In this document: positions 16,692 to 25,521 of the stretch, in pieces
How the letters are laid out: every line of letters begins with the position of its first letter
Numbering within the stretch: position 1 is the stretch's first letter
Assembly: GCA_021827205.1 (NCBI GenBank)
Contig: JAKAWV010000022.1
Span: forward strand, 1-51,133
Reading direction: 5' to 3'
Origin: Pseudomonadota bacterium
GTDB lineage: Bacteria > Pseudomonadota > Gammaproteobacteria > Xanthomonadales > Rhodanobacteraceae
DNA length: 51,133 nucleotides
Notes under the pieces: model-generated
Told to the model about the DNA's origin: nothing
The model's database searches: none
Seen by the model: only the letters and a program-made list of their open reading frames with translations
Made by a program: the position numbers and the translations under genes

Positions 16692-18068
16692 TCAGCGGCA
16701 GGCGACGCTGACGCCACTGGCGATGGCATCGACGATCAGGTCGATTTCCTCCAGCGTGGTGCAATACGGCGGCATGGTGTAGATGACCTCGCCCAGCGGA
16801 CGCAGCACCACACCGCGCGCCAGCGCATCAAGGCGCGCGCGCAGGCCGCGGCGTTCATGTGCGGGGAAGGGCGTGCGCGTGGCTTTGTCGGCCACCACTT
16901 CGACGGCGGCGATCAGGCCGGTCTGGCGCACCTCGGCGACGTGCGGATGATCGGCCAGAGGCGCCAGACGCGCGGCCAGATAAGCGGCCAGGGCGCGGTT
17001 GCGTTCCAGCACCGGTTCGTCGCGAAAAATATCCAGCGTGGCCAGCGCAGCGCGGCAGGCCAAAGGATTGCCGGCATAGCTGTGCGAATGCAGGAACGCC
17101 TTGCCGGCGTTGTACTCGGCGTAGAAAGCGTCGTACACGCACTGCGTGGTCAGCACCGCGGCCAGCGGCATGAAACCTCCGGTCAGGCCCTTGGACAGGC
17201 ACATGAAGTCGGGCGTGATGCCGGGCGCCGCACTCGCGTGCAGCGGTGGCGCCTGCTCGCAGGCGAACAGCGTGCCGGTGCGGCCGAAGCCTACCGCGAT
17301 TTCATCCGCGATCAGATGCACGTCGAACTGATCGCACAGTGCGCGCAGGCCGCCGAGATAGCGCGCGTGGTACATGCGCATGCCGCCTGCGCACTGCACC
17401 AGCGGCTCGATGATGAGCGCGCACACCTCATGCGCGTGGCGTTCGAGCAGTGCGCGCAGCGCATCGAGACGGCGCAGCGCGACACTCTCGGCAGCCTCGC
17501 CTGGCAGGCAGTCGTAGGCATCGGGGGAAGGCGCCAGCAGGCGTTCGAACAGCAGCGGCGCATAGGCTTCGCGATACAAGCCGGTAGCGCTGACCGCCAG
17601 CGCGCCCAGCGTCTCGCCGTGGTAGCCGCCACTGAGCGCAATGAAGCGCCGGCGTTCGCCGTGGCCCTGATTGCGCCAGTAGTGAAAGCTCATTTTCAGT
17701 GCCACTTCCACCGCGCTGGAGCCGTTGTCGGCGTAAAACACGCGCGCCAGGCCTGGCGGTGCCAGTGCCAGCAGGCGTTCGGCCAGTTCGATGGCGGGCG
17801 CATGCGTGAAACCGGCGAAAATCACCTGCTCCAGTGTCTGCGCCTGCGCGGCGATCGCGGCGGCAATGCGCGGCTCGGCGTGACCGAACAGGTTGGTCCA
17901 CCACGAGCTGATCGCATCCAGGTAGCGCCGGCCGTCCATGTCGATCAGCCACGCGCCCTGGCCGCGCGCGATCGGCAGCAGGGGCACGGTTTCGTGATCG
18001 TGCATCTGCGTGCATGGATGCCAGATCGCGGCGAGGTCGCGGCGGATGAAATCGTCAGCGGAGTTCAT
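16692..18068 (-). CDS. bioA: Adenosylmethionine-8-amino-7-oxononanoate aminotransferase (biotin synthesis)
   Basis: 458 aa from ATG 18068. The start RRDLAAIWHPCTQMHDHE is characteristic of BioA. Further marks are YLDAISSWWTNLFGHAEPRIAAAIA, DNGSSAVEVALKMSFHYW, GGYHGETLGALAVSATGLY, IADEIAVGFGRTGTLFACE, and the PLP Lys in MCLSKGLTGGFMPLA. It converts KAPA to DAPA with S-adenosylmethionine as amino donor. The other bio genes are not here; instead rsmE follows at 7 bp. The nudE gene diverges 83 bp away. Confidence 0.96.
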   Translation of the reverse strand: MNSADDFIRRDLAAIWHPCTQMHDHETVPLLPIARGQGAWLIDMDGRRYLDAISSWWTNLFGHAEPRIAAAIAAQAQTLEQVIFAGFTHAPAIELAERLLALAPPGLARVFYADNGSSAVEVALKMSFHYWRNQGHGERRRFIALSGGYHGETLGALAVSATGLYREAYAPLLFERLLAPSPDAYDCLPGEAAESVALRRLDALRALLERHAHEVCALIIEPLVQCAGGMRMYHARYLGGLRALCDQFDVHLIADEIAVGFGRTGTLFACEQAPPLHASAAPGITPDFMCLSKGLTGGFMPLAAVLTTQCVYDAFYAEYNAGKAFLHSHSYAGNPLACRAALATLDIFRDEPVLERNRALAAYLAARLAPLADHPHVAEVRQTGLIAAVEVVADKATRTPFPAHERRGLRARLDALARGVVLRPLGEVIYTMPPYCTTLEEIDLIVDAIASGVSVACR

Positions 18069-18137
18069 GCCAGCATGATCGCGGCTGCGCGCGCGCGGCT
18101 CAAGCGCGGCGTGCGGCTCCGGCCCGGTTGCCGCGGG

Positions 18138-18143
18138 TACAAT
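18138..18143 (+). promoter_or_regulatory. -10-like box TACAAT just before nudE, possible leaderless transcript
   Basis: TACAAT ends 8 nt before ATG 18152, so a transcript starting at the usual distance would begin at or within 1-2 nt of the start codon. No good -35 and no Shine-Dalgarno sequence are visible, which fits leaderless initiation. Confidence 0.4.
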
Positions 18144-18151
18144 CACACGTC

Positions 18152-18706
18152 ATGCCCAAGCCGCCGCACATTCTCGCCATCCGTCCCGCGCCTGCCACGT
18201 CATTCCTGCATATCGAACAGGTCGATCTGGAATTCTCCAACGGCGAGCGCCGCACTTTCGAGCGCATGCTGCCCTCCGGGTTGGGCGCGGTGATGATCGT
18301 GCCCATGCTCGATCGCGACACCGTGCTGCTGGTGCGCGAGTACGCGGTGGGCGTGGAGCGCTATGAACTGGGATTGCCCAAGGGCCGCATCGAGCCGGGC
18401 GAAAGCATCGAGGCCGGCGCCGAGCGCGAGATGAAGGAGGAAGTCGGCTATGGTGCGCACCGCCTGCTGCATCTCGCCGCGCTGACGCTGTCGCCGGCCT
18501 ACATGACGCACCACACGCACGTGGTGCTGGCGCTGGATTTGTACCCGGAGCGTTTGCCCGGCGACGAACCCGAGCCACTCGAAGTGGTGCCGTGGAAGCT
18601 CGCCGAACTGCACGCGCTGCTGGAGCATCACGAGGTCAGCGAAGGCCGCTCGATCGCGGCGTTGTTCATGGCGCGCGAGCATCTGGCCGGTCGCTATCAG
18701 CCATGA
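18152..18706 (+). CDS. nudE: Nudix hydrolase, ADP-compounds hydrolase NudE type
   Basis: 184 aa from ATG 18152. The Nudix box is intact: G-RIEPG-E-SIEAGAE-RE-MKEEVGY at ~88-110. Before it come EQVDLEFSNGERRTFERM and VLLVREYAVGVERYELGLPKGRIE, the layout of NudE, which cleaves ADP-ribose, NADH and diadenosine polyphosphates. The C-terminus (SEGRSIAALFMAREHL) also fits. The stop codon overlaps the cysQ start (ATGA), which is the gammaproteobacterial nudE-cysQ arrangement and supports the call. Confidence 0.9.
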   Translation: MPKPPHILAIRPAPATSFLHIEQVDLEFSNGERRTFERMLPSGLGAVMIVPMLDRDTVLLVREYAVGVERYELGLPKGRIEPGESIEAGAEREMKEEVGYGAHRLLHLAALTLSPAYMTHHTHVVLALDLYPERLPGDEPEPLEVVPWKLAELHALLEHHEVSEGRSIAALFMAREHLAGRYQP

Positions 18707-19524
18707 CCGATCTGGATCTGGCGCGCGCGGTCGGCGCCTGCACGCGCGATGCGGGCAAGGCGATTCTTGAGATTTACGCCGGCAGTTTCAGTGTGCAGCA
18801 CAAGGCCGATACCTCGCCGCTGACCGCCGCCGATCTGGCCGCGCAGCGCGTCCTTCTGGAGGGCCTGGCGCGGCTGGCGCCCGGCGTGCCGGTGCTCAGC
18901 GAAGAAGCTGCTGCGGCGCCGTGGTCGCGGCGTCAAACCTGGGCGCGCTACTGGCTGGTCGATCCGCTGGACGGCACGCGCGAGTTCGTCAAGCGCAACG
19001 GCGAGTTCACCGTCAACGTGGCCTTGATCGAAGACCACCACAGCGTGCTCGGCGTGGTGCATGCGCCGGTCGGCGGCGAGCTGGCCTGGGCCGTGGCGGG
19101 CGAGGGCGCGTGGTTGCAGAGCGTGGCCACGCGGATGCCGCAGCCGCTGCGCGCGCGCGTCGCGCCCGAGCGTCCGGTGCTGGCCTGCAGTCGTTCGCAC
19201 GGCAGCGTCGAGGAGCAACATATGCTGGCGCGGCTGGGGCCGCACGAGCGCCTGCCGCTGGGCTCGTCGCTGAAGTTCCTGCGCCTTGCCAGCGGCGCTG
19301 CCGATGTGTATCTGCGCGTCGGGCCGACCTCGGAATGGGACACCGCTGCCGCGCAGTGCATCCTCGAACAAGCCGGTGGCGCGGTGCTGGATTTGCAGGG
19401 CCATGCGCTCAGCTACAACCGCAAGGATTCTCTGCTCAACCCCAGCTTCATCGCTGTTGCCGATCCCGCGCGCGACTGGCTGCGCCAGCTTGGCATCACC
19501 AAGGACAGTCACACCCATGAATGA
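18703..19524 (+). CDS. cysQ: 3'(2'),5'-bisphosphate nucleotidase CysQ
   Basis: 273 aa from ATG 18703, overlapping the nudE stop by 4 bp. Inositol-monophosphatase fold motifs are present: LTAADLAAQRVL (~35), VLSEEAA (metal-binding Glu, ~63), WLVDPLDGTREFVKRNGEF (metal-binding DPLDGT, ~84) and EWDTAAAQCILEQAGG (~215). It hydrolyses 3'-phosphoadenosine 5'-phosphate to AMP, preventing its build-up during sulfate assimilation. The metal-binding Glu of 'SEE' and the Asp pair are all retained. Its end overlaps the start of mazG by 8 bp. Confidence 0.93.
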   Translation: MTDLDLARAVGACTRDAGKAILEIYAGSFSVQHKADTSPLTAADLAAQRVLLEGLARLAPGVPVLSEEAAAAPWSRRQTWARYWLVDPLDGTREFVKRNGEFTVNVALIEDHHSVLGVVHAPVGGELAWAVAGEGAWLQSVATRMPQPLRARVAPERPVLACSRSHGSVEEQHMLARLGPHERLPLGSSLKFLRLASGAADVYLRVGPTSEWDTAAAQCILEQAGGAVLDLQGHALSYNRKDSLLNPSFIAVADPARDWLRQLGITKDSHTHE

Positions 19525-20344
19525 TGGCCCGCGCTATGACACCGATGCCCTGCTGGCGATCATGGCGCGCCTGCGCGATCCGCAGCGCGGCTGTCCCTGG
19601 GACGTGCAACAGGATTTCGATTCCATCGCGCGCTACACGCTGGAAGAAGCCTACGAGGTCGTCGATGCCATCGAGCGCCGCGACTTCGATGATGTGTGCG
19701 ATGAGCTGGGCGACTTGCTGCTGCAGGTGGTGTTCCACGCGCGCATGGCCGAAGAGGCCGGGCATTTCGCCTATGCCGATGTGGTGCAGGCCATCGGCGA
19801 CAAGCTGGTGCGCCGCCATCCGCACGTGTTCGGCGATGCACACTATGCGGATGCTGCCGAGCAGACCCGCGCCTGGGAGGCGCTGAAGGCCGAGGAGCGC
19901 CGCACGCGCGGCGAGGCGTCGTCTGGCAGCGTGCTTGATGCGGCCTCGCGCGGACACTCCGAATGGCGGCGTGCGCTCAAGCTGCAGGAACTCGCCGCGA
20001 CGGTCGGCTTCGACTGGCCCGGCCCCGGCCCAGTGCTGGACAAGCTCGACGAGGAAATGGCCGAGCTGCGCGCCGAGTTCAGCGCCGGCGAGGCAATACT
20101 TACTAACACCGCGCGCATCGAGGATGAACTCGGCGACCTGCTGTTCGTCGCGGTCAATCTCGCGCGCCACGCGCGCATCGATCCGGCACGCGCGCTGCGC
20201 CGCGCCAACGCCAAGTTCGAGCGCCGCTTTCGCGCCATGGAGCGTATCGCGCGCGAGCACGGCGTGGACATGGCGCAACTCGACCTCGCCGCGCAGGATG
20301 CGCTGTGGGACGCGGTCAAGGTCGAGGAACGCGGCGCGCGCTGA
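19517..20344 (+). CDS. mazG: Nucleoside triphosphate pyrophosphohydrolase MazG
   Basis: 275 aa from ATG 19517, overlapping cysQ by 8 bp. Two MazG domains: the first (~8-120) carries CPWDVQQDFDSIARYTLEEAYEVVDAIE and DELGDLLLQVVFHARMAEE; the second (~155-250) has FDWPGPGPVLDKLDEEMAELRAE and DELGDLLFVAVNLAR. The ExxE-12-28-ExxD metal-binding pattern is complete in both. It removes non-canonical or excess NTPs and modulates (p)ppGpp in E. coli. Three nucleotide-cleaning genes (nudE, cysQ, mazG) thus sit in one overlapping transcript. Confidence 0.95.
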   Translation: MNDGPRYDTDALLAIMARLRDPQRGCPWDVQQDFDSIARYTLEEAYEVVDAIERRDFDDVCDELGDLLLQVVFHARMAEEAGHFAYADVVQAIGDKLVRRHPHVFGDAHYADAAEQTRAWEALKAEERRTRGEASSGSVLDAASRGHSEWRRALKLQELAATVGFDWPGPGPVLDKLDEEMAELRAEFSAGEAILTNTARIEDELGDLLFVAVNLARHARIDPARALRRANAKFERRFRAMERIAREHGVDMAQLDLAAQDALWDAVKVEERGAR

Positions 20345-20475
20345 TCACGAACGCGACGGCAGCCGAGCGTGCCCAGTCCGCTGTGGCGCCCAGCCTCCCC
20401 TCTGGCGACTGCGGCTCGTCCGGAAGCGTTCTGTTCGTCGCAACGCAGATCACAGGGCTACGCACGCGCTGCCGA

Positions 20476-22959
20476 TCACTCCTGACGCAGGATGCGCAAC
20501 GGCGAGCTGGACAGCAGTTTGTGCGTACCGGCGAGGCCGAGCAGCGTGACCACGCTGACCGTGACCAGCATGGCCAGCAGCAGCGGACGCAGGGGCACGA
20601 TGAAATGCGGCAAATCCAGCATGTTGAGGGCCAGCCATTGACCGGTGGCCAGCGCGCCCAGCGCGCCGGTGAACGCGGCGATCGCGCCCAGCATGGCGAA
20701 TTCGGCGATGCTGGCCAGCAACAATTGGCGGCGATCGGCGCCAAGAGTGCGCAACAGGGCAGCCTCGTGGCGGCGCTCGCGCGCGCTGGCGGTAAGCGCG
20801 GCGACCAGTACCAGTGCGCCCGCCAACAAGCTGAAACCCAGCACCCAGCGCAGCGCGGTGCCGACTTGCACGACGATGCCGCGCAGGCGCGCCAGCAGGC
20901 TGTCGACATCGATCAGGCTGACATTGGGCAGCGCGCGTGACGTGGCTTGCAGGCGTGTCGCCTGGCCCGGTGGCAGATGGAAACTGGCTAGCCAGTTGTG
21001 CGCCAGGCTGTGCCCGTGCGCCGGATCGAGCAGCAGGAAAAAATTCACCCGGAACGAATCCCAGCGCACTTCGCGCAGACTGGTGACGCGCGCATCGAGG
21101 TTCTGCTCGCCGACTTGAAAGCCCAGCGTATCACCCAGCTTGATGCCGAAGCGCCGCGCCCAGCCGCGATCCACCGACACCTCGGCCATGCGCGGCTGCG
21201 CGCTGAACCAGTGTCCGGCGACCACGCTGTTGCCGGGTGGCGGCTGCGTCGACCAGGATAGCCGCAGCGTTTGTTCGGCCCAGCGCCGCGTGGCCGCATC
21301 GGCGAAGTGCTGCTGCGCGATCGGCACGCCGTTGATGGTGCTCAAATTACCGACCACCAGCGGCAGCATGTTCAGCTCGGTGCCACCCGCTTGCGCGACT
21401 TGCCGCGCGAAGCTTGCGCGCTGCGCGCCCTGCACATTCAGCGCGAACCAGTTGGGCGTGTCGGGCGGTAGCTCGCGCTGCCACTGGCTCAGCAGTGCGG
21501 GTGTGACCACGGCTAGCAGCAGCAGCGCGCTGAGTCCCAGCGACAAGGCCACGGACTGCAGCAGGCTCAGGCCGCGGCGCCGCGCCAGCGAAGCCAGGCC
21601 GATGCGCAGCGCCGGGTGCGCATGCGCGGCGGTATGCCGCGCCAGTGCCAACAGCGCGGCGCTGATCAGCGCCGCCGCCGCGCCGACGCCGATCAGGCTC
21701 AGACCCAGTCCCAGGCTGAGCTTGAGGCCGCCACCCTGCGCCAGGATCAGGCCCAGCGCGACCGGCAGCGGCAGCAGATACAGCAGCCGGTCGCGCCAGC
21801 GCAGCGCACCGAGGCTGCGCCGGAACACCGCCTGCGGGGGCACCGAGGCGAGCCGCGTCAGCGGCGGCAGCGCGAAACCCAGCAGCACCGCCAGTCCGGC
21901 CAGCGCCGCGCCCAGTGCCGGCGCGATCGACAGCGGCGGGGCCGGCTGTGGCAGCAAGGCTTGCGCCAGGTGCCAGGCCAACGCCGCCAGCACCAGCGCC
22001 AGCAGCACGCCCACCGCCAGCGCCGCCAGCGCGATGCTGCCGAGGCGCGTGGCCAGCAGCCCCAGCACCTGCCGGCGCGGCGCGCCGAGGGCGCGCAACA
22101 ACGCTACCTCGTCGATCTTACGCAGCGCATAGCGACGCGCTGCCAGCGCGATGGCGATGCCGGACAGCAGCGCCGACAACAGCGCGATCAGTCGCAGCAG
22201 CGTGCTGGCGCGATTGAATGCGAAGCGCAGCCGCTGTTGAACGTCGGTCGGCGTGATCAAGCGCGCGCCGCCCGGCAGGTGCGCCTTGGCCCAGCGCGCA
22301 TAGGCGGCGATTTGCGCTGGCGCGCCGGCCAGCAGCAGGCGATGGCTGGCGCGGCTGCCAGCGCCAAGCAGTCCGGCCGCCTCGGCGTCGGCCAGATTCA
22401 CCACCGCGCGCGGCGCCAGCGCGAACAGCTCGCCGCCGTCGGGCATCTGCACCAGGCGCGCGGCGACACGCAGGGGCATGCCACCGAATTGCAGCGTGTC
22501 GCCGATGCGCAGATGCAGTGCATCCAGCGCGCGCTGGTCGAGATACACCTCGCCGCGCGCCGGGCCGTGGCCGTCGTACACGCGCCCGTTGCCCGCCGCC
22601 AGTTGCGCATGACCGCGCAGAGGCCAAGCCGGGTCGGTGGCGAGCACATCCAGCAGTTGGCTGGCCTCGCCGTGGAAGGCCATGCTCGGAAAATTGGCGC
22701 TGCGGTTCTGCTGCAGTCCGAGGCGCGCAGCCTCGGCGCTGAAATCGGCGGGCAGATTGCGATAGTCCGTGGACACGCCCAGGTTGCCACCGAGCATCTC
22801 GGCGGCGCGCGCCAGCAGCGCCTGCTCCACGCGCGCACCAAGACTGGCGACCGCGCCCAGCGCCGCGACCGCCAGCACCAACGCGGCCGCCAGCGTGCGC
22901 AGCTCGGGCAGGCGCCATTCGCGGCGCAAGCCATGCCAGGCCGGCGGCAACGCTTTCAT
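20476..22959 (-). CDS. ybbP: ABC transporter permease, YbbP type (FtsX family, two FtsX domains)
   Basis: 827 aa from ATG 22959; the start overlaps the ybbA stop by 4 bp. One N-terminal membrane helix (TLAAALVLAVAALGAVASL) is followed by a periplasmic domain (~45-245) and a first FtsX domain (~250-400; ALLRALGAPRRQVLG). A further helix set and a second periplasmic domain follow, then a C-terminal FtsX domain (~700-827; EAALLRTLGADRRQLLLASI). This is the YbbAP layout of about 800 residues. Substrate unknown; such systems act as mechanotransmission or lipoprotein/lipid-related exporters. Divergent tesA is the classical neighbour. Confidence 0.92.
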   Translation of the reverse strand: MKALPPAWHGLRREWRLPELRTLAAALVLAVAALGAVASLGARVEQALLARAAEMLGGNLGVSTDYRNLPADFSAEAARLGLQQNRSANFPSMAFHGEASQLLDVLATDPAWPLRGHAQLAAGNGRVYDGHGPARGEVYLDQRALDALHLRIGDTLQFGGMPLRVAARLVQMPDGGELFALAPRAVVNLADAEAAGLLGAGSRASHRLLLAGAPAQIAAYARWAKAHLPGGARLITPTDVQQRLRFAFNRASTLLRLIALLSALLSGIAIALAARRYALRKIDEVALLRALGAPRRQVLGLLATRLGSIALAALAVGVLLALVLAALAWHLAQALLPQPAPPLSIAPALGAALAGLAVLLGFALPPLTRLASVPPQAVFRRSLGALRWRDRLLYLLPLPVALGLILAQGGGLKLSLGLGLSLIGVGAAAALISAALLALARHTAAHAHPALRIGLASLARRRGLSLLQSVALSLGLSALLLLAVVTPALLSQWQRELPPDTPNWFALNVQGAQRASFARQVAQAGGTELNMLPLVVGNLSTINGVPIAQQHFADAATRRWAEQTLRLSWSTQPPPGNSVVAGHWFSAQPRMAEVSVDRGWARRFGIKLGDTLGFQVGEQNLDARVTSLREVRWDSFRVNFFLLLDPAHGHSLAHNWLASFHLPPGQATRLQATSRALPNVSLIDVDSLLARLRGIVVQVGTALRWVLGFSLLAGALVLVAALTASARERRHEAALLRTLGADRRQLLLASIAEFAMLGAIAAFTGALGALATGQWLALNMLDLPHFIVPLRPLLLAMLVTVSVVTLLGLAGTHKLLSSSPLRILRQE

Positions 22960-23645
22960 GCCTGCACGGCCCGGATGCGACCGTCGAGCAGCTCCAGCAG
23001 CGCATCGCAACGTGCCGCCAGGTTGTTATCGTGGGTCACCAGCACCAGTGTCGTGCCGTGCGCGCGATTCAGCTCGAACAGCAGATCGATGACGCCCGCG
23101 CCGGTACGCCGATCGAGATTGCCGGTGGGCTCGTCGGCGAACAGCACGCGCGGCTGATGCACGAATGCGCGTGCGATCGCCACGCGCTGCTGCTCACCGC
23201 CAGAGAGCTGCGCCGGATAATGCCTGAGGCGTCGCGCCAGACCCACCGCGGTCAGCGCCTCCCTGGCGCGCGCAACGGCATTGCCGGCGCCTTCGAGTTC
23301 CAGCGGCAGCAGCACGTTTTCCAATGCGCTCAGCGCCGGCAGCAGTTGGAACGACTGGAACACGAAGCCGACCAGACGCCGGCGCAAACGTGCGCGGCGC
23401 TCTTCATCGAGATCGGTGAGTACGTGACCATCGAGCACGATGCGCCCGGCACTTGGCTGATCCAGTCCGGCCAGCAGGCCCAGCAACGTGGTCTTGCCCG
23501 AGCCCGAGGCGCCGACGATGGCCGCGCTGGCTCCGCGCGGCACGCACAAGTCCACAGCGTCGAGGATTTCCAGCTCATCGCCGCCGGGACTGCGCACGCG
23601 CTTGCTAACATCGCGGGCTTCGAGCATGCAGGAGTGGGAATCCAT
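22956..23645 (-). CDS. ybbA: ABC transporter ATP-binding protein YbbA
   Basis: 229 aa from ATG 23645; ATG 23627 is the alternative. The longer start aligns in length with E. coli YbbA and has GAGG upstream. Walker A is GASGSGKTTLLGLLAG, the Q-loop FVFQSFQLLP, the signature LSGGEQQRVAIARAF, Walker B VLFADEPTGNLD and the H-loop VTHDNNLAARCD, all intact. The MacB/LolD-like class powers FtsX-type permeases; the partner overlaps downstream. The start codon overlaps, on opposite strands, that of tesA within one CATG. Confidence 0.94.
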   Translation of the reverse strand: MDSHSCMLEARDVSKRVRSPGGDELEILDAVDLCVPRGASAAIVGASGSGKTTLLGLLAGLDQPSAGRIVLDGHVLTDLDEERRARLRRRLVGFVFQSFQLLPALSALENVLLPLELEGAGNAVARAREALTAVGLARRLRHYPAQLSGGEQQRVAIARAFVHQPRVLFADEPTGNLDRRTGAGVIDLLFELNRAHGTTLVLVTHDNNLAARCDALLELLDGRIRAVQA

Positions 23646-24288
23646 GGTGCGCTGGTCCTCGTGGTGCGTACTGCTGCTGATCGGGCTATTCACGCTGCCG
23701 GTGCAAGCCGCGGAGCACGCGGCGGAGTCGCGGCCCATTCTGGTGCTGGGCGATTCGCTTTCGGCTGCGTACAACATTCCGCGCGCGCAGGGTTGGGTGC
23801 ATCTGCTGGGCGCACGTATTGCCGAAATGCGGTCGCCGCGCCGGGTTATCAACGCCAGCGTCAGTGGCGCGACCACCGCCGATGGCTTGGCGCGTCTGCC
23901 GAAACTGCTGGCACGCGACAAACCGGCGCTGGTGATCATCGAACTGGGCGCCAACGACGGTTTGCGCGGGCTGCCGCTGAACGAGATCGAACGCAACCTG
24001 CAGCGCATGATCGTGCGCAGCCGTGAGGCGGGCGCGAGGGTGTTGTTGCTGGGCATCGAGTTGCCGGTCAATTACGGAGCGCAATATCGCGCCGGGTTGC
24101 AGGCGATTTATGCGCGCCTGGCGCAGCGTTATCGGTTGTCGCTGGTGCCGTTTTTGCTGGCCAAGGTCGCGTCGCAACCGGGGTTGATGCAGGACGATGG
24201 TTTGCATCCGCGCGCGGCCGGCGAACCGTTGGTGCTGGATACGGTATGGCCGGTGCTGCAGCCACTGCTGGGCCAATTGCCGCACTGA
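23644..24288 (+). CDS. tesA: Periplasmic acyl-CoA thioesterase I / lysophospholipase (arylesterase) TesA
   Basis: 214 aa from ATG 23644, with GGAG 9 nt upstream. The signal peptide is clear: MVRWSSWCVLLLIGLFTLP with cleavage near VQA-AE. SGNH-hydrolase blocks follow: the GDSL Ser in LVLGDSLSAAYN, the block II Gly in INASVSGATTADGL, the oxyanion Asn in IELGANDGLRG and the DxxH dyad in QDDGLHPRAAG. It hydrolyses fatty-acyl thioesters and esters in the periplasm. It is divergent from ybbA-ybbP, the order found in E. coli. Confidence 0.95.
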   Translation: MVRWSSWCVLLLIGLFTLPVQAAEHAAESRPILVLGDSLSAAYNIPRAQGWVHLLGARIAEMRSPRRVINASVSGATTADGLARLPKLLARDKPALVIIELGANDGLRGLPLNEIERNLQRMIVRSREAGARVLLLGIELPVNYGAQYRAGLQAIYARLAQRYRLSLVPFLLAKVASQPGLMQDDGLHPRAAGEPLVLDTVWPVLQPLLGQLPH

Positions 24289-24431
24289 GCGTCTGCGCCG
24301 CGTGACCTTCACGTGGGAATCACTCCCGAGCAGGCCAATCATCACAGCAGTGAAGATCACCACGCCATCCCGGAGCAGGCACATGAATATGGCTGGCGAC
24401 GTCATTTCCCCGTGCGCGGCGCGGGCGCAGC

Positions 24432-24530
24432 GCGGGTCATGGCATCGGGCTCGATATCGTGCGGCGCCTGGCCGGGCGCTTCGGTTGGGAAATCGGCTTT
24501 GCGTGTGCCGCTGATGTTGGCATGATGCGC
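24432..24530 (+). pseudogene. Remnant of a histidine kinase C-terminus (ATP-binding G box)
   Basis: In the frame that runs into the peptidase gene, the untranslated stretch reads GHGIGLDIVRRLAGRFGW followed by EIGF. That is the G2 box and last helix of a HATPase_c domain as in PhoQ-like sensor kinases. The same frame has a stop at 24384-24386 and no kinase-like residues upstream, so only ~30 codons survive. No kinase or response regulator gene adjoins. A decayed or truncated kinase is inferred from this one motif. Confidence 0.45.
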
Positions 24531-24554
24531 GGCACCGCAATTTCGCGCCGAGTG

Positions 24555-25511
24555 ATGTCGATGACCGCCAGCCACAAACCAACGTTGTTGATCCACGGTG
24601 GTGCCGGCGCCATTCCCGGGGTGTTGAATGATGAGGAAGCGCGCGCCATCCGAGCGGCACTGGCGGATGCATTGAGCGCAGGCTACACGCTGCTCGAAGA
24701 TGGGAAACCGGCGCTTGCTGCAGTGGTTGCCGCGGTCAGCGTTCTGGAAGATGCGCCCTGGTTCAACGCTGGCCATGGCGCCGTGTATACGCACGATGGT
24801 CGGCATGAACTGGACGCGGCGGTCATGGACGGCGCCACGCTGCGCGCCGGCAGCGTGGCGGGGCTGCGCCATGTGCGCAATCCCGTGCAACTGGCGCGCG
24901 CGGTGATGGAGCACTCGCCGCACGTGATGCTGGCTGGTGCGGGCGCCGAGGACTTCGCGCGCGAGGTTGGCGTGGCCTTGGTTGAACCCGGTTACTTCGA
25001 TACGCCTGCGCGTTATCGGCAGTGGCGTGATTATTTGCGCACAGCGCAGGTACATGAGACTGCATCTTCCACGAATTATTTCGGCACGGTCGGCGCGGTC
25101 GCGCTGGACGCATGTGGTCAACTGGCTGCGGCGACCTCGACCGGCGGCATGACTGGCAAGCGCTGGGGGCGCATTGGTGATACACCGGTGATCGGCGCTG
25201 GTACCTATGCCAATGCGCGCGCCGCGGTGTCCTGCACCGGTTGGGGCGAGTTTTATCTGCGCACCTGCGCGGCGCACAGTATTTGCGCGCGCATCGCGGC
25301 CGGCGAAGCCCACGAGGCGGCGGCGAGCGCCGTGATCATGCAGCAGATTCCGGCGCTGGGTGGCAGCGGCGGCGCCATCGTGCTGGCTGCGGATGGTCGC
25401 TTTGCGCTGCCGTTCAATACCGCAGGCATGTATCGCGGCAGCATGGATGCCGCAGGCGCAGCGCGGATCGCGATTGGACACGAGAGGCCGCGAATTTGCA
25501 GTTCGAGCTGA
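24555..25511 (+). CDS. Isoaspartyl peptidase / plant-type L-asparaginase (Ntn hydrolase)
   Basis: 318 aa from ATG 24555; ATGs at 24522 and 24561 are alternatives, none with a strong ribosome site. The family start is LLIHGGAGAIP. GPWFNAGHGAVYT-like substrate loop is present as APWFNAGHGAVYTHDG, with ELDAAVMDG after it. The autocleavage nucleophile Thr is in NYFGTVGAVALDACG, followed by AATSTGGMTGKRWGRIGD and the GAGTYANARAAVSCTGWGE loop. The precursor splits before that Thr into alpha and beta chains. It degrades isoaspartyl dipeptides and asparagine. No signal peptide. Its 3' end converges on an uncharacterised gene. Confidence 0.92.
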   Translation: MSMTASHKPTLLIHGGAGAIPGVLNDEEARAIRAALADALSAGYTLLEDGKPALAAVVAAVSVLEDAPWFNAGHGAVYTHDGRHELDAAVMDGATLRAGSVAGLRHVRNPVQLARAVMEHSPHVMLAGAGAEDFAREVGVALVEPGYFDTPARYRQWRDYLRTAQVHETASSTNYFGTVGAVALDACGQLAAATSTGGMTGKRWGRIGDTPVIGAGTYANARAAVSCTGWGEFYLRTCAAHSICARIAAGEAHEAAASAVIMQQIPALGGSGGAIVLAADGRFALPFNTAGMYRGSMDAAGAARIAIGHERPRICSSS

Positions 25512-25521
25512 GCACAAGCCT

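Noticed and set aside
16554-18293. 579-codon plus-strand frame opposite bioA
   Set aside because: Shadow of bioA and part of rsmE.
21616-23157. 513-codon plus-strand frame opposite ybbP
   Set aside because: Gln/Arg-rich antisense reading of the permease gene.
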